A stretch of 64,000 bases of DNA, taken from assembly GCF_014229965.1 (NCBI RefSeq), contig NZ_JABGBW010000001.1, positions 597,844 to 661,843 on the forward strand. Reading direction: 5' to 3'. The notes under the pieces are model-generated. The model made no database searches and was not told where the DNA came from. It was given only the letters and a program-made list of their open reading frames with translations. Shown here piece by piece: positions 1 to 7,387 of the stretch. How positions within the stretch are numbered: position 1 is the stretch's first letter; each line of letters begins with the position of its first letter. This stretch comes from Peptostreptococcus canis (lineage in GTDB: Bacteria > Bacillota > Clostridia > Peptostreptococcales > Peptostreptococcaceae). The translations under genes and the position numbers were made by a program.

Positions 1-55
1 AATATTTTATTATTAATTTATATTATTAGGTGAAATAAAATAAAGGAGGAAAAGT

Positions 56-1348
56 ATGGATAACAAGAGAAGTGTAAAAGACATTTTTACATTTGGTTTT
101 GCACTATTTGCAATGTTTTTCGGAGCTGGAAATTTAATATTCCCTCCATATTTAGGTATTATATCAGGGCCTAAATGGTTTACTGCATTCGCAGGATTTA
201 CGTTTGCAGATGCAGGATTAGCACTTTTAGCAGTTATAGCTATAGCATTGGTACGCGGAGAGATAATGGTATTATTTGGTAGAATAGGTAAAATTCCTGC
301 GATTCTGCTGAGTTTTGCTGATATAATGTGTGTGGGTCCATTGTTAGTTATACCTAGAACCGGTGCCACAACTTATGAAATGGGAATCACACCATTATTT
401 GGAGAAGGAATTCCAATTATATTGGTTGCAATAGTATTCTTTACATTAACATTTATACTTACTGTGAGACCTTCTAAGGTAATTGATATAGTAGGACAGA
501 TATTAACACCATTTTTAATAATAGCACTTTCAATAATAATTATTAAGGGTGTAATATCACCAATAGGTCAGCCAATACAAAATCCTATGATTGATGGAGT
601 ATTTAAAAAAGGAATAATGGATGGATATCAGACTATGGACTGTTTTGTATCCATTGCTGTTGGTTCTGTGCTTATGCTTACGCTTGCAAATAAAGGATAT
701 ACTGAACCTAAACAGCAGGTCAAAATATTAATAAAAGCAGGTATTATAGCTTGTGTTGGACTTGGTTTAATATATGGAGGTTTAACCTATTTAGGATCTA
801 CTGTTTCTACGATGTATGGAATGGATGTGCAACAATCGAAAGTTATAGTAAATATAACTAAGATGTTGCTTGGGAATACCGGTACAGCAATACTCGCAAT
901 CGCTGTTTCTCTTGCTTGTCTTACAACCTCAATCGGTCTTACCTCTGCAACAGCTGAATATCTTTCAATGATATCAAAAGAAAAAATTAGCTATGCTAAA
1001 TGTGTTTTGTTTATATGTATATTCTCTGCTGCTGCAGCAACTTTAGGAGTAAAAGGTTTAGTGAAAGTTGCAGTTCCAATTCTTACTATAGTATATCCGC
1101 CATCAATAGTTCTTATTTTGTTGGCTTTTGTAAGAGATAAAATAAAGAGTGATTTAGTATATAAATTTTCAGCCGGCATGTCGGTTATAATTAGTACAAT
1201 ATCTTTACTTTCTACAAGGATTCCGGCTTTAGACTTTATCAATGCATTACCTTTAGCAGGGTTAGGGTTTAATTGGGTTATTCCTTCATTTATTGCAGGT
1301 CTAATAGGATTTTTAATAAGTTTTAGAAAAATCGAGACAAATTTATAG
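56..1348 (+). CDS. brnQ: Branched-chain amino acid carrier BrnQ (LIVCS family)
   Basis: A 430-residue polytopic membrane protein that should import leucine, isoleucine and valine in symport with Na+ or H+. The N-terminus carries the family signature GAGNLIFPP (residues 23-31), followed by about a dozen hydrophobic helices over the whole length, which matches the usual BrnQ size. An AGGAGGA ribosome site lies 6 nt before the ATG. Only 55 bases upstream are visible, so its promoter and any leader regulation cannot be judged. A strong hairpin terminator follows at 1402-1448, so it appears to end its transcript. In an amino-acid-fermenting anaerobe this would supply branched-chain substrates. The family assignment is firm; the exact amino-acid and ion preference is inferred. 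Confidence 0.93.
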   Translation: MDNKRSVKDIFTFGFALFAMFFGAGNLIFPPYLGIISGPKWFTAFAGFTFADAGLALLAVIAIALVRGEIMVLFGRIGKIPAILLSFADIMCVGPLLVIPRTGATTYEMGITPLFGEGIPIILVAIVFFTLTFILTVRPSKVIDIVGQILTPFLIIALSIIIIKGVISPIGQPIQNPMIDGVFKKGIMDGYQTMDCFVSIAVGSVLMLTLANKGYTEPKQQVKILIKAGIIACVGLGLIYGGLTYLGSTVSTMYGMDVQQSKVIVNITKMLLGNTGTAILAIAVSLACLTTSIGLTSATAEYLSMISKEKISYAKCVLFICIFSAAAATLGVKGLVKVAVPILTIVYPPSIVLILLAFVRDKIKSDLVYKFSAGMSVIISTISLLSTRIPALDFINALPLAGLGFNWVIPSFIAGLIGFLISFRKIETNL

Positions 1349-1401
1349 TTTAAGAAGCAAAAAAAGTTAAATAAATATTTTAAAGATAAGAGTAGCATTT
1401 T

Positions 1402-1448
1402 ATATCTCAATTATTAATTTTTAAAGTTAGTAATTGAGATATTTTTTA
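1402..1448 (+). terminator. Intrinsic terminator after brnQ
   Basis: A 12-bp perfect inverted repeat, ATATCTCAATTA (1402-1413) with TAATTGAGATAT (1431-1442), runs into a T-tract (1442-1448). It sits 54 nt after the brnQ stop. Confidence 0.8.
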
Positions 1449-1528
1449 TAAAAAAAGTTAAAAGAATATTTGATTTAAATATAAAAGTGTAATATATATT
1501 ATATAAAAAATATTTTTTATTATTTGAT

Positions 1529-1557
1529 TTGACTAAATATTGCGAAAGCTTTATAAT
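1529..1557 (+). promoter_or_regulatory. Sigma-A promoter of the uspA-like gene
   Basis: TTGACT (1529-1534), a 17-nt spacer and TATAAT (1552-1557). Transcription would start near 1564, about 50 nt before the start codon at 1614. Confidence 0.75.
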
Positions 1558-1613
1558 ATAAGTAAGAACAATTACTTATTTATCATATTCATTCTATGAA
1601 AGGACGTGTTTTT

Positions 1614-2024
1614 ATGAAATTAAAGAGAATACTTATACCAATTGACGGAACAGAGAGAAGTATGCATTCATTGGAATTCGTTAAGGAGACTTATGATCCA
1701 GATCAGGTTGAGGTGGAAATAATCCATATTAAGGAACTTGTATTTATCGACGGAATTTCTATAAGCGATGAAATAAAGACTTCTGAAAAATTCGGTAAAG
1801 AGTTACTGGAAAGAGCAAGAAATATTATGAAGGGTTATAATGTAGAACTATTCTTTGGATTTGGGTATGCTGGTGATGAAATTATCAAAAGATCAGAAGA
1901 TGAAGATATTGATGTAATTGTTATGACTAAATCAACAAAGAAAGGTTTCAACAGAATAATAGGTTCGTGTACAAATTATGTTTTAAAACATGCCAAGTGT
2001 ACAGTTATGATAATACCAGAATAA
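1614..2024 (+). CDS. Universal stress protein (UspA) family protein
   Basis: A 136-residue single-domain UspA-type alpha/beta protein. The first strand holds IPIDGT with the Asp that contacts nucleotide in this family, and the C-terminus has the GSCTNYVLKHAKCTV segment corresponding to the phosphate-binding G-S/T plus last strand. The first glycines of the usual G-x2-G-x9-G-S motif are not clear, so ATP binding is uncertain. An ATG at 1596 is also in frame, but the only good ribosome site (AAAGGA, 1599-1604) lies between it and the ATG at 1614, so I start at 1614. It is monocistronic: own promoter upstream, hairpin element at 2084-2120 downstream. Members act in stress resistance; the specific role here is unknown. 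Confidence 0.85.
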   Translation: MKLKRILIPIDGTERSMHSLEFVKETYDPDQVEVEIIHIKELVFIDGISISDEIKTSEKFGKELLERARNIMKGYNVELFFGFGYAGDEIIKRSEDEDIDVIVMTKSTKKGFNRIIGSCTNYVLKHAKCTVMIIPE

Positions 2025-2035
2025 TTTGATAATTA

Positions 2036-2204
2036 GGTTTTTTGTCAAATAACGTTTAAGAAAATTAAAACCACAGTTTATACAGCAGTGTCATATGAAT
2101 TTATGATACTGCTCTTTTTTCGTATTAATTTTTTCTTCTAATCAAGATTCTTATTATTGTTTTTTGATGATTTTATGCCTATTATAAAATATTCCAGAAT
2201 ATCA
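2036..2204 (+). repeat. Intergenic repeat element, copy 1 (hairpin terminator with conserved flanks)
   Basis: This ~167-bp stretch recurs almost identically at 3896-4062, exactly 1860 bp away, so the two copies bracket the CWB2 gene. It starts 12 nt after the uspA-like stop. It holds a 12-bp stem (2084-2095 with 2102-2113, loop TGAATT) followed by C and six T, so it can act as an intrinsic terminator. A conserved unpaired tail (TCAAATAACGTTTAAG) precedes the stem. The first ~78 bases also match a diverged third copy at 59064-59140; the remaining ~85 bases are shared only with copy 2, with a few indels. Confidence 0.9.
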
Positions 2205-2860
2205 AAAAAAATTTAGAATTAAAATAATTTTTGTGGATTTTTATAACTTATTTCCAATATTTATGTTATACTAATTTTTGAAGATGTTACAAATCTACTT
2301 TAAGTTTTTTGTGTTGTGACTTAATTATATAACGAATTTGACTTGTATTTATTTTTTGAAAAAATATCAATGAAAGTAAAAATTGATGTAGAAGATTTTC
2401 GGTTTTTATTTTCTTAAATTAATAGATTGATTTTTTATTATTGGTTTATTTTTAAAAGATATATTCTAAAAAAATATATTTTTTTAGAATATATGAGTTT
2501 TATATTGCATTTTTTGAAATGTATGTTATTATTTAAGTATAGTGACATGTTACATTTAAAATATGGTTAATTTAAATTATTAGTTGACTTTGTAAACTAA
2601 ATATGGAAAAAACACAATATTTTTAAAGCAATATATAAAATATTATAGATTTTACTAAAGAATGTTCAACAATTATTGCTAATATTGATAAATTTCAAAC
2701 AAATATATTGTGTGATTTTTTTGTGTAACTTTAAAGACGGAAACGATGTTATTTTTGAGAGTAATTTGATTTGTGTTAAAAATATTGTGTTACAGAACCT
2801 TTAAAGTTCTCAATTTTAATTTAAGTTTACAGAGCATGTGAGTTTTTTTAGGAGGTAGTT
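2205..2860. other. Long A+T-rich intergenic region upstream of the CWB2 gene
   Basis: No gene is supportable in these ~650 bases. They hold a perfect 36-nt palindrome at 2459-2494 (18+18, no loop beyond the central TA step), a candidate promoter at 2514-2543, and scattered TGTGT/AACTTTAAAG repeats. If the promoter is real, the CWB2 mRNA has a ~310-nt leader, long enough for structured regulation. Confidence 0.6.
2514..2543 (+). promoter_or_regulatory. Candidate promoter of the CWB2 gene
   Basis: TTGAAA (2514-2519), an 18-nt spacer and TATAGT (2538-2543). A partly symmetric GTGACATGTTAC (2542-2553) overlaps the predicted start. A+T bias makes such matches common, so this is tentative. Confidence 0.35.
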
Positions 2861-3886
2861 ATGGAATTAAAAAACATTAAAAAAAATTTTTTAGTGATTA
2901 CGTTGACATTTTTATTTATTTTTACAGTTATTCCTGTATATGCTTTGGAACAGGAAAATGATCTAAATAATAAGAAAGATATACAAATATTGAGAATAGC
3001 TGGTGAAGATAGATATAGAACTTCCATAAAAATAGCAAAGAGTTCTTATAAAAAAAATGATACTATTTTCATTACGAGTGGAGAAAATTTTACAGATGCT
3101 TTATATGGGGGACCTCTTGTATCTCTAAAAAATAGCTCTTTAATATTATCTCCAAAAGATAAGTTGACTAAAGATATAAAAGATACATTAGCAAGTCTTG
3201 ATACAAAAAATATAACAATTTTAGGGGGGATTGATTCTATATCTTTAAATATAGAATCAGAATTGAAAAAGTCGGGATTTATTGTAAACAGAATAAGTGG
3301 AAAAAACAGATTTGAAACTGCCGATCTGATTAACAAAGAAAAAATAAATACTTATTTTGGTACAGTTGGAGAAGATGATGTATCATTATCAAATGGATAT
3401 ATGTTTGCAGATTCGCTATGTGCCGGACCGTTTATTTACTATAATGATAAATTTAATCCTACGCGTTTTTTACCATATAATGAGATTAATGCATCTCATG
3501 GAGCTAAATATGTGTTTGGTGGATTAAATTCAGTTCCACAGTTAACATCAGAAGAGAATAGACTTTCTGGTAAAGATAGATATGAAACTTCATTGAAAAT
3601 AGCAAATGAAATAAAAAAATTATTGCCCAATCAAGAGATAAAAACTCTTGTAATCGCATCTGGAACGGATTTTCCAGATTCACTTTCATCAATACCATTA
3701 ACAACTCATTCAAGGGGGGTATTAATTTTATCAAAGAAGGATTCTTTAGGTAAAGAAATTATGAATTTTATAAGTGAAAACAAAAGTATTCAAGATATTA
3801 TTGTTGTAGGTGGTGAAAATTCACTTTCAAAGAATATTGAAAAAGAATTATATGAAATATGTAACCACAGGCAGGAAGAAAAATAG
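2861..3886 (+). CDS. Secreted cell wall-binding protein of three CWB2 repeats
   Basis: A 341-residue exported protein. Residues 1-29 form a signal peptide (KNIKK basic head, hydrophobic core, cleavage likely after VYA). The rest is three CWB2 (PF04122) repeats, each opening with a recognisable motif: RIAGEDRYRTSIKIA, RISGKNRFETADLI and RLSGKDRYETSLKIA. In Clostridioides difficile, triplets of CWB2 anchor S-layer and Cwp proteins to an anionic wall polymer. There is no additional effector domain here, so this is a bare anchor module or minimal wall protein. An AGGAGG site lies 8 nt before the ATG. The gene is alone in a cassette bounded by two long direct repeats. Family is certain; the function of a stand-alone triplet is not. 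Confidence 0.92.
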   Translation: MELKNIKKNFLVITLTFLFIFTVIPVYALEQENDLNNKKDIQILRIAGEDRYRTSIKIAKSSYKKNDTIFITSGENFTDALYGGPLVSLKNSSLILSPKDKLTKDIKDTLASLDTKNITILGGIDSISLNIESELKKSGFIVNRISGKNRFETADLINKEKINTYFGTVGEDDVSLSNGYMFADSLCAGPFIYYNDKFNPTRFLPYNEINASHGAKYVFGGLNSVPQLTSEENRLSGKDRYETSLKIANEIKKLLPNQEIKTLVIASGTDFPDSLSSIPLTTHSRGVLILSKKDSLGKEIMNFISENKSIQDIIVVGGENSLSKNIEKELYEICNHRQEEK

Positions 3887-3895
3887 CTATTTTTC

Positions 3896-4062
3896 GGTTT
3901 TTTGTCAAATAACGTTTAAGAAAATTAAAACCACAGTTTATACAGCAGTGTCATATGAATTTATGATACTGCTCTTTTTTGTATTAATTTTTTCTATAAG
4001 CAGGATTCTTATTATTGTTTTTTGATGATTTTATGCCTATTATAAAATATTTCCGAATATCA
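3896..4062 (+). repeat. Intergenic repeat element, copy 2 (hairpin terminator)
   Basis: Second copy of the element at 2036-2204, starting 10 nt after the CWB2 stop. The stem (3944-3955 with 3962-3973) and T-run are identical to copy 1; the 3' half differs by a few substitutions and small indels. It should terminate the CWB2 transcript. Confidence 0.9.
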
Positions 4063-4230
4063 GCAATATATGAAAAATATATAATTAAATATTTTAAAAT
4101 GTTTTGATGTTTATTATAAGGGTATATAATTTAATAAGGTTTTATATTTTTTAATATTAATTGAGAAAAAGTTGATTGAGAATAAGTATCGTATATATTG
4201 GAAAATAAGTAAAATTATTGAGAAAAGGTG
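4063..4230. other. A+T-rich spacer before the rubrerythrin promoter
   Basis: Completes the 454-base gene-free gap 3887-4340 together with repeat copy 2 and the rbr promoter region. I see no gene or structured element in it. Confidence 0.5.
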
Positions 4231-4259
4231 TTGACATTAATTATAATTGAGAGTATAAT
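4231..4259 (+). promoter_or_regulatory. Consensus promoter of the oxidative-stress operon
   Basis: TTGACA (4231-4236), a 17-nt spacer and TATAAT (4254-4259): a perfect sigma-A consensus, predicting a start near 4266. Such a strong promoter fits a gene kept off by a repressor. Confidence 0.88.
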
Positions 4260-4272
4260 TTATATATAACAA

Positions 4273-4287
4273 TAATAGTAACTATTA
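4273..4287 (+). promoter_or_regulatory. 7-1-7 inverted repeat: probable PerR operator
   Basis: TAATAGT-A-ACTATTA is a perfect 7-1-7 inverted repeat, and the outer bases extend it to an imperfect 9-1-9 (4271-4289). The PerR box of Bacillus subtilis has the same architecture (TTATAAT-N-ATTATAA; 5 of 7 bases match per half). It lies just downstream of the predicted start of rbr-perR-dfx, where a bound repressor would block transcription. Target identity is inferred from the PerR gene in the same operon. Confidence 0.65.
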
Positions 4288-4340
4288 CTAGTTTCTAAGA
4301 TGTTTAATAAAAATAATATTGCTTTAAGGAGGAATTTAAG

Positions 4341-4889
4341 ATGGCAATCGAGTTAAAAGGAACTAAAACGGAAAAGAATTTGCAGGAAGGTTTTGCAGGA
4401 GAATCAATGGCAAGAAATAAATATACTTACTATGCTTCTCAGGCAAAGAAAGAAGGATATAATCATATAGCTGAGATATTTATAGAAACAGCTGATAATG
4501 AAAAAGAGCATGCTAAGTTATGGTTTAAGGCATTACATGGTGGAGAAGTTCCAACTACAGAAGAAAATCTATTAGATGCTGCTGAAGGTGAAAACTATGA
4601 ATGGACAGACATGTATGCCGGCTTTGCAAAAGATGCTAAAGAAGAAGGGTTTAATGAAATAGCAAGATTATTCGAAGGAGTAGCAGCAATAGAAAAGGCA
4701 CATGAAGAAAGATATAGAACTCTTCTTCAAAATTTAAAAGATGGAAAAATTTTTGAAAAAGATGAAGTTGTAGTATGGCAGTGTATCAATTGTGGACATC
4801 TTCATGTATCAAAAAAATCTCCAAAGCTATGTCCGGTATGTAAACATCCACAGGCATTTTTCAGAGTAAAGGATGAAAGTTGGAAATAA
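4341..4889 (+). CDS. rbr: Rubrerythrin
   Basis: A 182-residue cytoplasmic peroxidase that reduces hydrogen peroxide with electrons from rubredoxin-type donors. The N-terminal ~135 residues are the four-helix ferritin-like domain with the repeated Glu/His di-iron ligands (for example [12 protein letters not shown]). The C-terminal ~40 residues are a rubredoxin-like FeS4 domain with CINCG and CPVCK pairs. The length is normal for classical rubrerythrin. It is the first gene of an operon with perR (29-nt gap) and superoxide reductase (16-nt gap after perR), so peroxide removal is co-expressed with superoxide removal. AGGAGG precedes the ATG. Expression is expected to be derepressed by peroxide through the operator at 4273-4287. 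Confidence 0.95.
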   Translation: MAIELKGTKTEKNLQEGFAGESMARNKYTYYASQAKKEGYNHIAEIFIETADNEKEHAKLWFKALHGGEVPTTEENLLDAAEGENYEWTDMYAGFAKDAKEEGFNEIARLFEGVAAIEKAHEERYRTLLQNLKDGKIFEKDEVVVWQCINCGHLHVSKKSPKLCPVCKHPQAFFRVKDESWK

Positions 4890-4918
4890 GAATTGATGAG
4901 TAAGAAAGGTGTGTTGTT

Positions 4919-5287
4919 ATGAAATTTTCTAAACAAAGAGAAATGATTTTAAAAGAAGTTATTAGTAGCAATAGACACCTTACTGCAGATAATATATATG
5001 AAAATTTAAAAAAGGAAAATCCAAATTTAAGTTTGGGAACAGTATATAGAAATCTTACCCAGCTTGAAGAACATGGATTTATCAAAAAAGTGAACATACC
5101 TGGTGATCCTGTAAGATTTGATGGGAATTTGGAAGAGCATGATCACTTCATATGTGAAAAATGTGGAGATATTATAGATATAAAATTTGATTCTTTTAAA
5201 TATGAAAGCGAATTTTTAGATAATAATGTAAAAGTAAATTCAAGTTATATAATATTAAAAGGTATTTGTTCAAAGTGTAATAGATAA
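4919..5287 (+). CDS. perR: Fur-family peroxide-sensing repressor (PerR type)
   Basis: A 122-residue Fur-family repressor. The N-terminal winged helix (to about residue 66, recognition segment LGTVYRNL) is followed by the metal-binding dimerisation domain. The five regulatory-metal ligands of B. subtilis PerR (H37, D85, H91, H93, D104) align with a constant offset of 17 to H20, D68, H74, H76 and D87 here. The Asp at the last position is the residue that separates PerR from iron-sensing Fur. Structural zinc cysteines are C79, C82, C117 and C120. The N-terminus is ~17 residues shorter than PerR of Bacillus. It sits between two oxygen-defence genes with a 7-1-7 box upstream, so it probably represses its own operon. 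Confidence 0.9.
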   Translation: MKFSKQREMILKEVISSNRHLTADNIYENLKKENPNLSLGTVYRNLTQLEEHGFIKKVNIPGDPVRFDGNLEEHDHFICEKCGDIIDIKFDSFKYESEFLDNNVKVNSSYIILKGICSKCNR

Positions 5288-5303
5288 TATGGAGGATAAT
5301 AAC

Positions 5304-5690
5304 ATGGCAAGAGAACTAAAATTTTATAAATGTAATTTATGTGGACAGGTAGTAGAATTATTGGTTGAAGGACCAGGAACATTAGTCTGTTGTGATCAGG
5401 AGATGGAATTGCTTAAAGCTAATTCTTCTGATGGTGCTGGTGAAAAGCATGTTCCGGTAGTTGAAGTAGAAGGCAATAAAGTTACTGTTAAAGTTGGAAG
5501 CGTTGCTCATCCAATGACTGAAAAACATCTGATAACTTTTATCGTACTTTTAACTGAAAAGGGTGTTCAGAGAGTTGATTTAGCTCACACTGATGAACCG
5601 GAAGCGGTATTTACTATTGCGGAAGATGATAAGGTTATTGCAGCTTATGAATATTGTAACTTACATGGATTGTGGGTAGCAGAAGTATAA
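5304..5690 (+). CDS. dfx: Superoxide reductase (desulfoferrodoxin, two-centre type)
   Basis: A 128-residue enzyme that reduces superoxide to peroxide without making oxygen, as suits an anaerobe. The N-terminal ~35 residues are a desulforedoxin-like Center I (CNLCG and VCCD cysteines). The remainder is the SOR domain with the Center II ligands visible in EKHVPVVE, HPMTEKHLI and CNLHGLW. An upstream in-frame ATG at 5289 is part of the ribosome site sequence (ATGGAGGA), so I start at 5304, 7 nt after GGAGGA. It is the last gene of the rbr-perR-dfx operon. The peroxide it makes would be consumed by the rubrerythrin encoded upstream. Confidence 0.95.
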   Translation: MARELKFYKCNLCGQVVELLVEGPGTLVCCDQEMELLKANSSDGAGEKHVPVVEVEGNKVTVKVGSVAHPMTEKHLITFIVLLTEKGVQRVDLAHTDEPEAVFTIAEDDKVIAAYEYCNLHGLWVAEV

Positions 5691-5737
5691 GTTTATACTA
5701 TATAAAATATTGTTTGATTTGATAAGGTCGAATATAA

Positions 5738-5772
5738 AAAGACGGGCGAATTATTATATTTCGCTCGTCTTT
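5738..5772. terminator. Bidirectional terminator between dfx and the helicase gene
   Basis: AAAGACGGGCGAA (5738-5750) pairs with TTCGCTCGTCTTT (5760-5772). The A-rich and T-rich ends let it serve both convergent transcripts. Confidence 0.8.
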
Positions 5773-5831
5773 AATATTTACCTAAATTTATTTTATACCA
5801 ATAATCTGATAGAGTTGTAATTAATTGTATT

Positions 5832-6908
5832 TTAAGTTAATAAATTTTGTATCTCTTCATATATGTTTTTGTTTTTTTTGGTAATGAAAGAACAAGATTT
5901 TCCTTCTTTTCCTATTCTACCGGTTCTTCCGATTCTATGTATGTAGTCCTCGGCTCTTTCGGGAAAGTCATAGTTATATATATGAGTTATTCCACTAATA
6001 TCAATCCCTCGAGAAGATAAGTCAGTTGAAATCAAAAATTGTGTTTTTAAATCTTTAAAATTTTTCATTATTCGTTCACGCTTTGCCTGACTTATATCAC
6101 TATGTATTTTATCGCAGTTATATCCGGCCTGGGATAATTTCATCTCAAGATTATCGACTCTTGATTTAGTTCTGCAAAAAATAATTGCCATAAATGGATT
6201 ATCCCTGTTAATAATTCTACATAAATCATCAAATTTATTTCTATCGGTAGTAAATATAAATTCTTGTTCTATTAATTCCGGAATATTATTTTTCCCTTTA
6301 GCTGATATATATAGAAAATTATCAGAATATTTATAAGCCATTTTTTTTACTTTTGAATTGACAGTTGCAGAAAATAGCAAGGTAAGTTTATTTTGAGCTG
6401 TTTTTGATTCAATAAAATCAACTTCATTTTTAAAGCCCATTAGAAGCATTTGATCAGCCTCATCGATAACCAAGACATCTATAAATGACAAGTCTATAGT
6501 TTTTCTATTTATGTGATCGATGAACCTTCCCGGAGTTGCTATTATAATGTCAATTTTATGGTTAAGTTTGTTGATTTGAGATTTTATATCTTTGCCACCG
6601 TAAATTGGAAGTACATTTAAATTAAAATCTTTACATAGTTTTTTTGCTTCATTAGAAATCTGTAGTACCAGTTCTCTTGTGGGCGCAAGAATCAAAACTG
6701 TGTTGTGATGATTTTTTATCAAACCGTCAATTAAAGGAATTAAAAATGATAATGTCTTTCCAGAGCCGGTTTCTGATTCTGCAATTATGTTATATTTTTC
6801 TTTTATTTTGGGAATCACAAGTCCTTGTATTTCGGTAGGTGAATTAATTCCAAATTTCTTTAATTTGTCTACTAATGAATAGTCTATATTGTATTTTACG
6901 AAATTCAT
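5832..6908 (-). CDS. DEAD-box RNA helicase, minimal core
   Basis: A 358-residue ATP-dependent RNA helicase. All core motifs are present in order: Q motif (PTEIQ, 24-28), Walker A GSGKT (48-52), PTREL (76-80), TPGR (125-128), DEAD (149-152), SAT (180-182), and near the C-terminus SRGIDI and HRIGRTGR. It stops soon after the second RecA domain, so it lacks the RNA-binding tails of DbpA/YxiN, CshA or RhlE and cannot be named more closely. The reverse-strand ATG is preceded by GGAGG. It is alone on the minus strand, convergent with dfx. A likely role is remodelling of ribosomal RNA or mRNA, including cold-shock decay. Confidence 0.92.
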   Translation of the reverse strand: MNFVKYNIDYSLVDKLKKFGINSPTEIQGLVIPKIKEKYNIIAESETGSGKTLSFLIPLIDGLIKNHHNTVLILAPTRELVLQISNEAKKLCKDFNLNVLPIYGGKDIKSQINKLNHKIDIIIATPGRFIDHINRKTIDLSFIDVLVIDEADQMLLMGFKNEVDFIESKTAQNKLTLLFSATVNSKVKKMAYKYSDNFLYISAKGKNNIPELIEQEFIFTTDRNKFDDLCRIINRDNPFMAIIFCRTKSRVDNLEMKLSQAGYNCDKIHSDISQAKRERIMKNFKDLKTQFLISTDLSSRGIDISGITHIYNYDFPERAEDYIHRIGRTGRIGKEGKSCSFITKKNKNIYEEIQNLLT

Positions 6909-7303
6909 ATATCCTCCTGTAAAAGTTATAATAAATTATTATATCATATATTAGTATAGTATTCATTTTGATTGACGTTAATTTTTTGCTCCTTGGAAAA
7001 TAAAAGGCAGTATAATATTATTTTGTTTTTATGATTTTATATATAATTAGTGAGCAGTCGGGAATTATACGTTTATTGTTGTTTAATTTAGGCATAAATT
7101 AATAAAGAAAAAATCATATAAATTTTAAAAAAAACAAAAAAATGAAATTTTACAGGGTTTTTAATTCATTTATTTAAAATAAATAAATGAATTGATATTT
7201 AATAAAAGTTGCAAAAAAAACAATAAAAAATAATAAAAATCGTTTTTATAATAAAAAAATGAATGTTATTTTTGTAGAAATTGCAAAAAAGTGAGAAAAA
7301 GGC
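6909..7303. other. A+T-rich divergent region between helicase and citrate operon
   Basis: No gene is visible. The region has a 13-bp perfect inverted repeat (AATTCATTTATTT at 7163-7175 with its complement at 7181-7193, 5-nt loop) and TTGCAA hexamers at 7209 and 7281. Runs of A dominate 7100-7300, so it may be intrinsically bent DNA. Confidence 0.5.
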
Positions 7304-7332
7304 TTGTTTTATCCTTGTTGATAGAATATAAT
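7304..7332 (+). promoter_or_regulatory. Promoter of the citrate-2-oxoglutarate operon
   Basis: TTGTTT (7304-7309), a 17-nt spacer and TATAAT (7327-7332). Two TTGCAAGAA direct repeats start at 7347 and 7368, 21 bp apart (two helical turns), between the predicted start and the ribosome site. They could be operator half-sites. Confidence 0.55.
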
Positions 7333-7387
7333 GTATTTATAATAAATTGCAAGAAATGATTTATAACTTGCAAGAATGGAGGATATT

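Noticed and set aside
3810-4025. 71-codon open frame over the end of the CWB2 gene and repeat copy 2
   Set aside because: It overlaps the real gene in another frame and runs through the terminator hairpin; no ribosome site.
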